Positions 27,997-37,096 of a DNA stretch of 64,000 nt are shown piece after piece. Numbering within the stretch: position 1 is the first letter of the stretch; each line of letters starts with the position of its first letter. Origin of the DNA: Gallionellaceae bacterium (GTDB taxonomy: Bacteria > Pseudomonadota > Gammaproteobacteria > Burkholderiales > Gallionellaceae); contig JAVBYO010000030.1 in NCBI GenBank assembly GCA_030823955.1, positions 1-64,000 on the forward strand, written 5' to 3'. The notes beneath the pieces were generated by a model. That model saw nothing but the letters and a program-made list of their open reading frames with translations, made no database searches and was not told the DNA's origin. A program made the position numbers and the translations under genes.

Positions 27997-28902
27997 CTAG
28001 AAATACCCTTCCTTCTTCCTCAGCTCCATCGACGCTTCCGAAGTCTGATCGTCCATGCGTGTCGCACCGCGTTCGGTGATGCGTGTCGTCGCGGTCTCTT
28101 CGATGATCTCTTCCACAGTACGTGCAATCGATTCAACCGGTGCGGTACAGGTCATATCACCCACGGTGCGGAAACGCACGGTGACCACTTCCACCTTCTC
28201 ACCCGGCTTCGGTTGCACCAGATGCGACACTGGGATCACATTGCCACCGCGCCGAATGACTTCTCGTTCATGCGCAAAGTAGATGTTCGGAATGTAAAGC
28301 TTCTCACGCCCGATGTATTCCCAGATGTCCATCTCGGTCCAATTGCTGATTGGGAACACGCGGATGTTCTCACCGGCATGCACGCGGGTGTTGTAGGTAT
28401 CCCACAGCTCAGGGCGCTGGTTCTTCGGGTCCCATTGGCCGAACTCGTCACGGAAGGAGAAAATGCGCTCTTTGGCGCGCGCCTTTTCTTCGTCGCGCCG
28501 CGCGCCGCCCATGCAGGCATCAAAGCCGAACTCGGCGATGGTCTCAAGCAGTGTCACCGACTGGAACGGATTGCGCGGCTTACTCTCGTCCTTGATGACG
28601 ATGGTGCCGCGTTTGATGGAATCTTCCAGCGAACGCACGATGAGGCGCTCGCCCAAATCTTGTGCCAGCTTGTCGCGGCACGCGATCACTTCCGGGAAGT
28701 TGTGCTCGGTGTCAATATGCACCAGCGGGAACGGAAACTTCGCCGGACGAAATGCCTTCTCGGCCAGACGCAACATCACGATGGAGTCCTTGCCGCCCGA
28801 GAACAACAGTGCCGGATTTTTGCACTCGGCCGCGACCTCGCGCATGATGTGGATGGACTCGCTTTCGAGGGCATCCAAGTGGGTGAAGGTATGTTTGCTC
28901 AT
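27997..28902 (-). CDS. cysD: Sulfate adenylyltransferase subunit 2
   Basis: A 301-residue PP-loop ATP pyrophosphatase. 'LFSGGKDSIVMLRLA' is the SGGxDS loop. 'FPLVHIDTEHNFPEV', 'CMGGARRDEEKARAKERIFS' and 'NWTEMDIWEYI' are typical. It adenylates sulfate to APS with CysN. Separated from cysH by about 270 bases that hold a perfect palindromic repeat and a cysH relic. Confidence 0.97.
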   Translation of the reverse strand: MSKHTFTHLDALESESIHIMREVAAECKNPALLFSGGKDSIVMLRLAEKAFRPAKFPFPLVHIDTEHNFPEVIACRDKLAQDLGERLIVRSLEDSIKRGTIVIKDESKPRNPFQSVTLLETIAEFGFDACMGGARRDEEKARAKERIFSFRDEFGQWDPKNQRPELWDTYNTRVHAGENIRVFPISNWTEMDIWEYIGREKLYIPNIYFAHEREVIRRGGNVIPVSHLVQPKPGEKVEVVTVRFRTVGDMTCTAPVESIARTVEEIIEETATTRITERGATRMDDQTSEASMELRKKEGYF

Positions 28903-28940
28903 TTTTTCTCTCTATTTTTCAAACTTTTTTTGCTTTAGCC

Positions 28941-29025
28941 GTAGGTCGGGTTAGCGCAGCGTAACCCGACGCAGAGCATTTTTCGTTATATGTTTGTCGG
29001 GTTACGCTGCGCTAACCCGACCTAC
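28941..29025. repeat. Perfect palindromic intergenic repeat, copy 2
   Basis: Two 30-base arms (28941-28970 and 28996-29025) are exact reverse complements around a 25-base loop. The arm begins GTAGGTCGGGTTAGCGCAGC. It shares its core with the copy at 2501-2590. Placed inside the cys cluster, it could attenuate or process the transcript between cysH and cysD. Confidence 0.9.
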
Positions 29026-29030
29026 GAAAA

Positions 29031-29108
29031 TCATTTTACTGCGGTAAATTTTAGTGCAGAGGCCTTACCGACATGCAGCCCGCATTCTTTATTCTGCGGG
29101 TTTTGGCT
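29031..29108 (-). pseudogene. Relic of a second cysH C-terminus
   Basis: On the minus strand this frame reads 'SQNPQNKECGLHVGKASALK' then FTAVK and a stop. The 'NPxNKECGLH' core repeats the catalytic-Cys block at the end of the intact cysH ('ENPENKECGLH'). It is in a different frame, beyond the cysH stop, so it cannot be joined by readthrough. It looks like the ancestral or duplicated 3' end of cysH displaced by an insertion. Confidence 0.7.
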
Positions 29109-29172
29109 CCGGCTAACGTCGTCCGCTTCGCTTCCGACATTACCCTTCACCGAAATCCAGAAAACAAGCGCG

Positions 29173-29874
29173 CTACGCACGCTTCAGGGGAGTGTGGCTT
29201 ATGTGTAAGCCACACTCCTTGTTTTCGGGGTTTTCCCACCACCACCGTCCAGCGCGAATATCCTCGCCCGGCGTGATGGCGCGGGTACAAGGCGCGCAAC
29301 CGATGCTGGGATAGAACTGGTCATGCAGCACATTATACGGAACACCATTCGCCTTGAGGTATTCCCATACTTCGACATTAGTCCATTCCAGCAAAGGATT
29401 GAACTTCTGTATGCCGTTATCAGTATCGAATGCCGACACCTCCAGACTGCCGCGCGTCACCGCCTGCTCGCGCCGCATGCCGGTGATCCATGCTTTAGTC
29501 CCTATCAACGCACGGCGCAACGGCTCCACCTTGCGCACATGGCAGCAGGCCTTGCGATTTTCCACACTGCCGTAGAAACCGTTCACACCGTGTTGCGCCA
29601 CAAAAAGCTCGAGATGCTGGGCATCGGGGTAATAGACAATCAGCGGCACACTGTATCTGTCGCGCACTTGCTGCATAAGCTCATAAGTCTCTTGTGGCAG
29701 ACGTCCCGTATCCAGACTGAACATATCGATGTTCGGCTGATGTTTGGCGATCAGGTCGGTCAGCACCATATCTTCCGCGCCCAGACTGTTGGCGAAGGTC
29801 ACCGGCGAAAACTCTCGTACCGCCTGCTCCAGCACCGCGACTGTCTGGGCTATCTTTTGTTGCAATGCACTCAT
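29173..29874 (-). CDS. cysH: Assimilatory adenylyl-sulfate (APS) reductase
   Basis: A 233-residue thioredoxin-dependent reductase. 'SLGAEDMVLTDLI' is the PP-loop-like site. The [4Fe-4S] Cys pairs 'RKACCHVRK' and 'GCAPCTRA' identify the APS-specific, iron-sulfur form rather than PAPS reductase. The catalytic Cys is in 'NKECGLH' near the C-terminus. It reduces APS to sulfite. The last residues after 'ECGLH' ('ISHTPLKRA') are encoded within and after a perfect hairpin at 29189-29218 and look non-ancestral, but all essential Cys are kept. The start overlaps the DUF934 stop (ATGA). Confidence 0.95.
   Translation of the reverse strand: MSALQQKIAQTVAVLEQAVREFSPVTFANSLGAEDMVLTDLIAKHQPNIDMFSLDTGRLPQETYELMQQVRDRYSVPLIVYYPDAQHLELFVAQHGVNGFYGSVENRKACCHVRKVEPLRRALIGTKAWITGMRREQAVTRGSLEVSAFDTDNGIQKFNPLLEWTNVEVWEYLKANGVPYNVLHDQFYPSIGCAPCTRAITPGEDIRAGRWWWENPENKECGLHISHTPLKRA
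29189..29218. repeat. Perfect hairpin inside the cysH 3' end
   Basis: A 13-bp stem (GGAGTGTGGCTTA and its complement) with a 4-base loop lies over the catalytic 'KECGLH' codons. No T run follows, so it is not a standard terminator. It probably arose by a local inverted duplication. Confidence 0.85.
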
Positions 29875-30383
29875 CGTGCAACTCCTCTCTCCACGCGCCG
29901 ATACAGCGGCTGCGGATTGTCTGTTGACGCCTGATAACTGATCGAAAAATCGTTCAGCCCGTTCAATGCGTCATGGATGTCTTTATCTTCCCGCACCGCA
30001 AAGGCGTCGAACCCGACGCGCTGCAGATAGAACAATTGGTCGCGCAGCACATCGCCCATCGCGCGCAATTCACCACGAAAACCAAACTGATTGCGCAAGC
30101 GGTAGGCCAGGGTATAACCGCGACCGTCGGTGTACTTGTGAAAATCCACCGCAATCACCGGGAAGCGGCTCACATCATCCGGTATATCTTCTGCACGCTC
30201 GAAGCTTGCCAGCCACAAGCCAAGTCCGGAACGCCCTTGCAAGGATTCGTGCTGGCAGTTCCACACCGGCAACGGTACGATGACCCTACCGGCGGGGACC
30301 GTGACGCTGTCCGCCGCCTCGCCTTCTTTAAGGCGCAGCACCGTCCATTCATCCTCAACGATTGATTTGTCTTTGATCAGCAT
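29871..30383 (-). CDS. DUF934 family protein, sulfite-reduction associated
   Basis: A 170-residue cytosolic protein. 'VIVPLPVWN', 'IAVDFHKYTDGRGYTLAYRL', 'FGFRGELRAMGDVLRDQLFYLQ' and 'GFDAFAVRED' are DUF934 hallmarks. The family is nearly always encoded beside sulfite reductase and APS reductase in proteobacteria; its biochemical role is not established. It overlaps cysI by one base and cysH by four, so it is translationally coupled to both. Confidence 0.9.
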   Translation of the reverse strand: MLIKDKSIVEDEWTVLRLKEGEAADSVTVPAGRVIVPLPVWNCQHESLQGRSGLGLWLASFERAEDIPDDVSRFPVIAVDFHKYTDGRGYTLAYRLRNQFGFRGELRAMGDVLRDQLFYLQRVGFDAFAVREDKDIHDALNGLNDFSISYQASTDNPQPLYRRVERGVAR

Positions 30384-32128
30384 CAGAACCTCGGCGAATA
30401 ATAGGGGGTGTCATACGGTGTACCAAGCTTGATCAGCTCGTAATCGGGCAGCAGCAGCTTTTCGTCTTCCGGCACCGGAGTCGCGTACACATATTCGACG
30501 AACGGATCGAGGCCGGTGCGGCGCACTGTGTCGATGAAGCGTTCGCCCGCGTGTCGCTCGCGCACATAAACCTGCAACAGGCGCGCGACCACTTCGGGGA
30601 TCTGCGCAAACGAGAACGAGCGACCGATGATCTTGCCCACGCTGGCGGGACTGCCCTTGTTGCCGCCGATGGAGACCTGATACCACTCCTCGCCGGACTT
30701 ATCTACGCCCAGGATGCCGATGTGACCGACGTGATGATGGGCACAGGCGTTCACGCAACCCGAGATATTCAGGTCGACCTCGCCGATGTCTTGCAGGTAG
30801 TCGATATCGTCAAAACGCTCATCCACCGCCTTGGCCAGCGTGATGGAACGCGCATTGGCCAAAGTGCAGAAATCGCCGCCGGGGCAGCAGATGATGTCGG
30901 TCAGCAGGCCGATGTTCGGCGTGGCAAATCCGTGCGCCTTGGCTTCTTCCCACAATGCGATGAGATCGGACTGTTTCACATCGGCCAGCACCAAATTCTG
31001 CATGTGCGTGATGCGCAATTCGCCGAAACTGTATTTGTCGGCCAGTGCCGCCGCCGCATCCATCTGCTCCGCTGTCGCATCGCCGGGGGCAACACCCGTG
31101 CGTTTCAGCGACAACTCCACCGCCGCATAACCCGGCACTTTGTGAGGTTTGACGTTGCGCTTGAGCCAGTTGGTAAAACCCTTGTTGCTTTGCAGCAGAG
31201 TGGCGACTGCTGCATCCGTTTGCGGCAGTCGCTCGTAGTCCGGCGCGGTGAAGCAGGCCGCGACGCGGTCCAGCTCAGTCTGCGTGAGCGTACTCGGGCC
31301 ATCCTTGCTGAACTTCCACTCTTCTTCCACCTGACGGCGGAATTCTTCGATGCCGATGGCCTTCACCAGTATCTTGATGCGTGCCTTATACAGATTGTCG
31401 CGACGCCCGAATTCGTTATAGACGCGCACGATGGACTCGGCGTAAGTGATGATGTGCTGCCAGGGCACGAACGCGCTGATCTCGGTGCCGATCACCGGCG
31501 TACGCCCCAGACCGCCTCCGACCAGCACACGAAAACCGACTTCGCCCTGCGCGTTCTTCACCACCTGCAAGCCGATGTCGTTGATCTCGATAGCGGCACG
31601 GTCTTGTGTCGCGCCCGTGATCGAGAACTTGAACTTGCGCGGCAGATAGGCGAACTCGGGATGGAAGGTGCTCCACTGGCGCAACAGCTCTGCGTAGGGA
31701 CGCGGATCGATCAGCTCGTCCTGCGCCACCCCGGCAAACTCGTCGGTCGTGATGTTGCGGATGCAGTTACCCGATGTCTGGGTCGCATGCGCCTCCACAG
31801 TTGCCAGATCGGCCAGAATATCCGGCGTATCCTGCAGCTTGAGCCAGTTGAACTGGATGTTCTGGCGTGTGGTGAAATGGCCGTAACCGCGGTCGTACTT
31901 GCGCGCGATGTGTCCGAACATACGCATCTGCGCGGCACTCACCATGCCGTAGGGCGCGGCGAGACGCATCATGTAGGCGTGTATCTGCATGTACACGCCG
32001 TTCTGTAAACGCAGCACGCGGAACTCGTCCTCCTTCAACTCGCCGGACAGGCGGCGGCGTACTTGGTCACGGAACTGCGCGACACGCTCCGCGACAATCT
32101 GGTGATCGAATCTGTCGTAGCGATACAT
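30383..32128 (-). CDS. cysI: Sulfite reductase haemoprotein subunit
   Basis: A 581-residue nitrite/sulfite reductase. Two ferredoxin-like repeats carry 'YGHFTTRQNIQFNW' and later siroheme/[4Fe-4S] ligands 'CCPGGDFCTLANARS' and 'SGCVNACAHHHVGHIG' (Cys-x5-Cys and Cys-x3-Cys). It catalyses the six-electron reduction of sulfite to sulfide. No flavoprotein CysJ gene is present, so electrons probably come from ferredoxin or another donor. It is two bases downstream of a 75-residue gene and overlaps DUF934. Confidence 0.95.
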   Translation of the reverse strand: MYRYDRFDHQIVAERVAQFRDQVRRRLSGELKEDEFRVLRLQNGVYMQIHAYMMRLAAPYGMVSAAQMRMFGHIARKYDRGYGHFTTRQNIQFNWLKLQDTPDILADLATVEAHATQTSGNCIRNITTDEFAGVAQDELIDPRPYAELLRQWSTFHPEFAYLPRKFKFSITGATQDRAAIEINDIGLQVVKNAQGEVGFRVLVGGGLGRTPVIGTEISAFVPWQHIITYAESIVRVYNEFGRRDNLYKARIKILVKAIGIEEFRRQVEEEWKFSKDGPSTLTQTELDRVAACFTAPDYERLPQTDAAVATLLQSNKGFTNWLKRNVKPHKVPGYAAVELSLKRTGVAPGDATAEQMDAAAALADKYSFGELRITHMQNLVLADVKQSDLIALWEEAKAHGFATPNIGLLTDIICCPGGDFCTLANARSITLAKAVDERFDDIDYLQDIGEVDLNISGCVNACAHHHVGHIGILGVDKSGEEWYQVSIGGNKGSPASVGKIIGRSFSFAQIPEVVARLLQVYVRERHAGERFIDTVRRTGLDPFVEYVYATPVPEDEKLLLPDYELIKLGTPYDTPYYSPRF

Positions 32129-32130
32129 CG

Positions 32131-32358
32131 TTACTCCCCGGACGGATAACGTTTGGACACGGGCAGCAGCAGCGCGGCATCCAGCGGGAACTTGGCGCCA
32201 TAGGCCAGAATGTGCGCCACATCGGAATCTTCATCATGGCGCAGGGCTGCGCCGATATACGCATGGTCGCCTTCTTGGCCGACCACCACGCCGATACGGC
32301 CCCCGCAGCCGTTGAACCAGCTCACTTGTTTGGGTTGATTGGGTTTGTTCGCACTCAT
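32131..32358 (-). CDS. Small conserved protein ahead of cysI
   Basis: A 75-residue soluble protein with a Gly-rich 'FNGCGGRIGVVVGQEGDHAY' block and 'SDVAHILAYGAKFPLDAALL'. It is the first gene of the cys operon, two bases before cysI, so it is probably made with sulfite reductase. No domain is recognised; a role in assembly or electron transfer is only a guess. Confidence 0.75.
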   Translation of the reverse strand: MSANKPNQPKQVSWFNGCGGRIGVVVGQEGDHAYIGAALRHDEDSDVAHILAYGAKFPLDAALLLPVSKRYPSGE

Positions 32359-32409
32359 TTTTTGACACCCCGGTTAACACGATGATCGAACACATCGAAA
32401 CAGGCTCGC

Positions 32410-32438
32410 ATTCTAGTCGCGTACACATATACTCTTAA
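32410..32438 (-). promoter_or_regulatory. Probable promoter of the cysI-cysN side
   Basis: On the minus strand TTAAGA (32433-32438) and TAGAAT (32410-32415) are 17 bases apart, with the small cys gene starting about 50 bases downstream. The weak -35 and the AT-rich tract between 32430 and 32475 fit activation by CysB, encoded divergently. Confidence 0.4.
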
Positions 32439-32488
32439 ATACTTTTTTGTTAGAATTTTATAAGCTATGGTTATATAGGACGGGAATT

Positions 32489-33415
32489 ATGAACTTGCAG
32501 CAATTACGCTATCTGAACGAAGTGGTACGGCGTGGCCTGAATATCTCGGAAGCCGCCTCCGCGCTTTACACCTCGCAACCGGGTATCAGCAAACAGATCA
32601 AACTACTGGAAGAAGAGCTGGGCACCGAGGTCTTCGTGCGCAACGGCAAGCGTATCGTCGCACTCACCGAACCGGGCAAGACCATCCTCGACATCGCCCA
32701 GCGCATCCTGCACGAATCCGACAACCTGAAACAGGTGGGACAGGAATATCAGGACCAAGACAGCGGTTCGCTCATTCTTGCCGCCACCCATACCCAGGCA
32801 CGCTACATGCTGCCCCCGGTGGTGAAGCAATTCATCAGGCGCTACCCCAAAGTCAAACTCGGCCTGCATCAGGGCAACCCGACCCAGATCGCCGAACAAG
32901 TGCTCAATCGCGAGGCCGATGTCGCCATCGCCACCGAAAGCCTCTCGCTTTACGATGGACTGGTCACACTGCCCTGTTATGAATGGCATCACTGCGTGGT
33001 CATTCCCCCCAAGCATCCGTTGCTGGAGGCGAAGAAGCTGACTCTCGCCAAACTGGCCGAATATCCCATCATCACCTACGACCACGCTTTCAGCGGACGC
33101 AGCAAGATCGACGAGTCCTTCGCCGCAGCCGGTATCGAACCCAACATCGCGCTCACCGCCATCGACGCCGACGTGATCAAGACCTATGTCGAGCTGGGAC
33201 TGGGCATCGGCATCCTCGCCGAACTCGCCTTTATCCCAGAGCGAGATCGCCACCTGCGCATGCTGGCAGCCAAACACCTGTTCAAGCCGAACACGACACG
33301 GCTGGCCGTACGCAGAAACGAATACCTGCGCGGTTATACTTACGATTTCATCGAACTGTTCGCCCCGCACCTGACCCGCGAAGTCGTTGCCAAGGCGATG
33401 CATATCAATCCCTGA
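32489..33415 (+). CDS. cysB: LysR-type regulator CysB
   Basis: A 308-residue LysR-family activator. The helix-turn-helix 'LNISEAASALYTSQPGISKQ' is typical of CysB, and the effector domain has 'ATHTQARYMLPPVV' and 'TYDHAFSGRSKID', which line the sulfate/N-acetylserine pocket in CysB/Cbl. It should activate the divergent cys genes when sulfur is short. The ATG at 32489 opens at the conserved 'MNLQQLRYL'; the longer frame is not conserved. Confidence 0.95.
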   Translation: MNLQQLRYLNEVVRRGLNISEAASALYTSQPGISKQIKLLEEELGTEVFVRNGKRIVALTEPGKTILDIAQRILHESDNLKQVGQEYQDQDSGSLILAATHTQARYMLPPVVKQFIRRYPKVKLGLHQGNPTQIAEQVLNREADVAIATESLSLYDGLVTLPCYEWHHCVVIPPKHPLLEAKKLTLAKLAEYPIITYDHAFSGRSKIDESFAAAGIEPNIALTAIDADVIKTYVELGLGIGILAELAFIPERDRHLRMLAAKHLFKPNTTRLAVRRNEYLRGYTYDFIELFAPHLTREVVAKAMHINP

Positions 33416-33423
33416 GATAAAAT

Positions 33424-34164
33424 ATGAACGAGACTTTACGTATCCAGCAAGCCCACCGCAGCATCCGTGATTACAAGACCGCCCCGATCAGCGATGAGAT
33501 GCTCGACCAGATCATCGCCGCCGCACATCGCGCCCCGACTTCGATGAACGCACAGGAGATATCGCTGATCGTGGTGCGTGAAGCCGCCACCCGCGCCAAG
33601 ATCGCCGAATGCTCCGGAGGACAGCCATGGGTCATCAAAGCCCCTGTTTTTATCACCATCGTCATCGATTTCCACAAGACTGACCTCGCTGTGCGCAAAG
33701 CGGGCAAGACTCAGATCATCCACGAAAGCATGGAAGGTTTCGGGGTCGCCGCAGTGGATGCCGGTATCGTACTCGGCACCCTCATCACCGCCGCCGAGTC
33801 GTTGGGACTGGGCAGCGTCCCTATCGGCAGTATCCGTCGCAACCCGCAAGGCATCATCGACCTGCTCGGACTACCGCCGCTGACTTTTCCCTTGGTCGGC
33901 CTCTGTATCGGCCATATCGATCTAGACTCGCCGCAAAAACCTCGTTTGGACATCAACACCTTCCGCCACGAAGAGCGCTACGATGCATCCGGCTACCCTG
34001 CCGCCATCGAAACCTATGACGCGGCACTCGCCCACTTCTGGACAGAAGTCGTCCACAGAGAAGGACAACCCTGGTCGGAAGCGCTTGCCAGCCGGTTCCC
34101 AAGCGTCTATTTCCCCTTGGTCAAACCGGTAGCTGCGATGCAGGGACTACTCAACGACAAATGA
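33424..34164 (+). CDS. Nitroreductase-family flavin reductase (NfsA-like)
   Basis: A 246-residue FMN-dependent oxidoreductase. 'QAHRSIRDYKTAPISDEML' and 'AAHRAPTSMNAQ' are the FMN-binding N-terminal motifs. 'GVAAVDAGIVLGTLITAAESLGLGSVPIGS' and 'FPLVGLCIGH' complete the fold. Length and layout resemble oxygen-insensitive NADPH nitroreductase or flavin reductase. It lies 8 bases after cysB, so it may be cotranscribed with it; natural substrate unknown. Confidence 0.85.
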   Translation: MNETLRIQQAHRSIRDYKTAPISDEMLDQIIAAAHRAPTSMNAQEISLIVVREAATRAKIAECSGGQPWVIKAPVFITIVIDFHKTDLAVRKAGKTQIIHESMEGFGVAAVDAGIVLGTLITAAESLGLGSVPIGSIRRNPQGIIDLLGLPPLTFPLVGLCIGHIDLDSPQKPRLDINTFRHEERYDASGYPAAIETYDAALAHFWTEVVHREGQPWSEALASRFPSVYFPLVKPVAAMQGLLNDK

Positions 34165-34209
34165 AATCGGTTAAGCTTACACAGTTGAAAAATTGAACCG
34201 GAGCAGGAT

Positions 34210-34602
34210 ATGCCAGATCCAAATATGAAATTTTTAGTTGTAGACGACTTTTCCACCATGCGCAGAATCGTGCGCAATCTGTTGAAAGAGCTTGGATTTA
34301 CCAATATCTCAGAGGCGGAAGACGGGGTGGATGCACTGAACAAATTGCGCACTGAAGGCAATTTTGAATTCGTGGTATCGGATTGGAATATGCCGAATAT
34401 GACAGGGATAGACTTGTTGCGCGCCATCCGTGCCGATGCAAATCTGAAGCACTTGCCCGTATTGATGGTAACGGCGGAAGCCAAACGCGAGAATATCATC
34501 GAGGCCGCGCAGGCCGGAGCCAGCGGCTATGTGGTCAAACCGTTCACTGCGGCCACCCTGGATGAGAAGCTAAAAAAGATCTTCCAGACCATGCAAAAGT
34601 GA
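34210..34602 (+). CDS. cheY: Chemotaxis response regulator CheY
   Basis: A 130-residue single-domain receiver. The acidic pair is in '[11 protein letters not shown]', the phosphoacceptor Asp in '[12 protein letters not shown]', the Thr in 'VLMVTAEA' and the Lys in '[12 protein letters not shown]'. Sequence is very close to enterobacterial CheY. It signals to the flagellar switch. It is followed 7 bases later by cheZ. Confidence 0.96.
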   Translation: MPDPNMKFLVVDDFSTMRRIVRNLLKELGFTNISEAEDGVDALNKLRTEGNFEFVVSDWNMPNMTGIDLLRAIRADANLKHLPVLMVTAEAKRENIIEAAQAGASGYVVKPFTAATLDEKLKKIFQTMQK

Positions 34603-34609
34603 GGATGCC

Positions 34610-35230
34610 ATGACCACCACCCCAGCACGCAAGAAGCGCACAAAGATCACCGATCCAAAAGTCGAAAAGATCGGCATCGCCACCGCCAATCTGCATCGCA
34701 TCCTGAAAGAGCTCGGCCATATCCGTCCGCTGGAGAAAACCGCCTCCACGATGCCGGATGCCCGTGAGCGTCTGTCTTTTATCGACAAGTCCATGCATGA
34801 GGCATCGGAAAAGACCATCAGCGCGGTGGAAACTTCGCTGCCGCTGACCAAACATAACCGCGAGACTTGCGCCAAACTGTCCATGCGCCTGTCCGATGCC
34901 GGATTTACCCAGCATCAGGCACTGGTGATGGAAGCGGTCTCCAAGCTGGGTGAGATCGCCATGGCAGAAGAAACCGTCCACCACAACCTGATGCAGATCA
35001 TGGAAGCGCAGGAGTTCCGTGACGTAGCAGGGCAAATGGTCAACAAGATCGTGAATGCCGCTGTCGAGATCGAGAGCATCCTGCTCGACATCCTCAAAGA
35101 ATACGCCCCGGACAGCAAAGACTCGCTGATCAGTACCGAAGGGCTGACCTCCGGCCCAGCACACCGTGCAAAAGACAGTGTCAGCGGCCAAGATGAGGTG
35201 GATGATCTGTTGGCCTCATTGGGGCTGTAA
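34610..35230 (+). CDS. cheZ: Chemotaxis phosphatase CheZ
   Basis: A 206-residue helical protein. The active-site block 'AQEFRDVAGQMVNKI' keeps the Asp and Gln that in E. coli CheZ (D143, Q147) attack CheY-P, and the C-terminal tail 'DDLLASLGL' is the CheY-binding tether. It dephosphorylates CheY-P. A strong bidirectional terminator follows. CheA, CheW and flagellar genes are outside the window. Confidence 0.94.
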   Translation: MTTTPARKKRTKITDPKVEKIGIATANLHRILKELGHIRPLEKTASTMPDARERLSFIDKSMHEASEKTISAVETSLPLTKHNRETCAKLSMRLSDAGFTQHQALVMEAVSKLGEIAMAEETVHHNLMQIMEAQEFRDVAGQMVNKIVNAAVEIESILLDILKEYAPDSKDSLISTEGLTSGPAHRAKDSVSGQDEVDDLLASLGL

Positions 35231-35249
35231 GTCGCACACCGAAAGCAAC

Positions 35250-35290
35250 AAAAGAACATGCCGTACGCAATGCGTACGGCATGTTCTTTT
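35250..35290. terminator. Bidirectional terminator between cheZ and hynL
   Basis: A 19-bp perfect stem (AAAAGAACATGCCGTACGC and its complement) with an AAT loop has A and T runs on the two sides. It should end both the cheYZ transcript and the convergent hydrogenase transcript. Confidence 0.93.
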
Positions 35291-35314
35291 GCACCGATGG
35301 CAGCAAAACGAGAC

Positions 35315-37096
35315 TCAGACTATTTTCACTTGCACCAGCTCATTTCCCTCCGGATCGGTCAGGTGTACCGCACAGGCGATACAAGGATCGAAGCTGTGAA
35401 CGGTACGCAGGATCTCGATAGGCTGTTTCACATCGTGTAGTTGATGGCCTTTGAGCGCCGCTTCATAGGGTCCCTGGTTACCCTTCGCGTCGCGCGGCCC
35501 GGCATTCCAGGTGCTCGGCACGATGGCCTGATAGTTGGATATCTTCTTATCATCGATAACGATCCAGTGCGACAATCCACCGCGCGGGGCTTCCATCACA
35601 CCGACACCCTGTGCATGACTGGGCCAGCTCGACGGCTCCCACTTTGACTCGTTGAATGTTCTCACATCACCCGCTTTGATATTAGCCATGAGCTGGTCAT
35701 ACCAGCCCTGCATCGCGTCAGCGACGATCTTGGTCTCCAGTGTGCGTGCTGCGGTACGCCCCATGGTGGAATACAGCGCCTGTACCGGCAGGTCGAGCTT
35801 CTTCAGCGCCATGCCGACCAACTCTTTGGTCTGCTCATGCCCTGATGCATACATCATCAGTACGCGCGCCAGCGGCCCGACCTCAACCGCCTTGCCTTTC
35901 CAGCGCGGCGATTTCATCCATGAATAATCCTGCTCCACATCCAGTTGTTGATACGGCGGTTTGGGGCCGGTGTAATCAAGTTTGGTCTCGCCTTTGTAGG
36001 GGTGCAGCCCCCGCTCTTTGCCCACGGAATAGTCATACCAGGCATGGCTGACGAACTCCTGTATCTCGTTTTCGGCATCAAGATCGATGGGATGTATCTT
36101 GCTCAGATCACGATCTAGGATCACGCCGGATGGAATCATGTAAGAAGACGGATCGGACATACCCTTGGCGGGGAATTCGCCAAAGGTGAGGAAGTTGCCC
36201 ACGCCCTCGCCTTGTTTAAACCAATCCTTATAGAAGCCGGCGATGGCCAGCGTATCGGGCACATACACCTGATCGACGAATTCGCGCATCTGGTTGATGG
36301 CATTCTGCACCGTCTGCAGGCCAATCACATTGACTGCGGTACCGGAATTGCCACCTTGAAAATGCGGGCCGTTGCCCTGCCCCTGATGGCTGGGATCGAT
36401 GCTGATCGCACAGGGCACACCGCCCACTACAAAGTTCGGATGCGGGTTCTTGCCGCCGAATATGGCATGCAGTTTCACCACGTCGCGCTGCCACGCCAAC
36501 GCATCCAGATAATGCGCTACCGCCATCAGGTTGGCTTCGGGCGGCAGCTTGTAAGCTGGATGCCCCCAGTAACCGTTGGCAAAGATACCCAACTGGCCTG
36601 CCTCGACGAAACCTTTCAACTTCTTCTGCACATCGCTGAAATAACCAGGCGACGATTTGGCATAACCCGAGATACTCTGCGCCAGCGCCGAAGTCGCCTT
36701 GGGATCGGCCTTCAACGCCGACACCACATCCACCCAATCCAAAGCATGCAGGTGATAGAAGTGCATCACATGGTCGTGGATGTATTGCGCGCCTATCATC
36801 AGGTTGCGGATCAATTCGGCGTTGTTGGGGATCTCGATCTTCAGCGCGTTCTCGACCGAGCGCACTGAAGCGATGCCGTGCACCAGCGTACATACACCGC
36901 AGATGCGCTGTGCGAACGCCCAAGCCTCGCGCGGATCTCGTCCGCGCAGGATGAGCTCGATACCGCGCACCATAGTACCGGCCGACGAGGCGCGGGTGAT
37001 CCGGCCTTCGGCATCAGTCTCGGCCTCAATGCGCAAATGGCCTTCGATGCGGGTGACGGGATCGACAATGACGCGACGCGGGATAGGTTCGTTCAT
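35315..37096 (-). CDS. hynL: [NiFe] hydrogenase large subunit (group 1e, Isp type)
   Basis: A 593-residue catalytic subunit. The N-terminal L1 motif 'RICGVCTLVH' (C66, C69) and the C-terminal 'DPCIACAVH' (C572, C575, H578) supply the four Ni ligands. Fifteen residues after H578 form the extension removed by the HynD protease after nickel insertion. It oxidises H2 in the periplasm with HynS. Isp1/Isp2 genes between hynS and hynL are the mark of the Allochromatium/Thiocapsa hyn arrangement. The start overlaps the isp2 stop (ATGA). Confidence 0.96.
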   Translation of the reverse strand: MNEPIPRRVIVDPVTRIEGHLRIEAETDAEGRITRASSAGTMVRGIELILRGRDPREAWAFAQRICGVCTLVHGIASVRSVENALKIEIPNNAELIRNLMIGAQYIHDHVMHFYHLHALDWVDVVSALKADPKATSALAQSISGYAKSSPGYFSDVQKKLKGFVEAGQLGIFANGYWGHPAYKLPPEANLMAVAHYLDALAWQRDVVKLHAIFGGKNPHPNFVVGGVPCAISIDPSHQGQGNGPHFQGGNSGTAVNVIGLQTVQNAINQMREFVDQVYVPDTLAIAGFYKDWFKQGEGVGNFLTFGEFPAKGMSDPSSYMIPSGVILDRDLSKIHPIDLDAENEIQEFVSHAWYDYSVGKERGLHPYKGETKLDYTGPKPPYQQLDVEQDYSWMKSPRWKGKAVEVGPLARVLMMYASGHEQTKELVGMALKKLDLPVQALYSTMGRTAARTLETKIVADAMQGWYDQLMANIKAGDVRTFNESKWEPSSWPSHAQGVGVMEAPRGGLSHWIVIDDKKISNYQAIVPSTWNAGPRDAKGNQGPYEAALKGHQLHDVKQPIEILRTVHSFDPCIACAVHLTDPEGNELVQVKIV

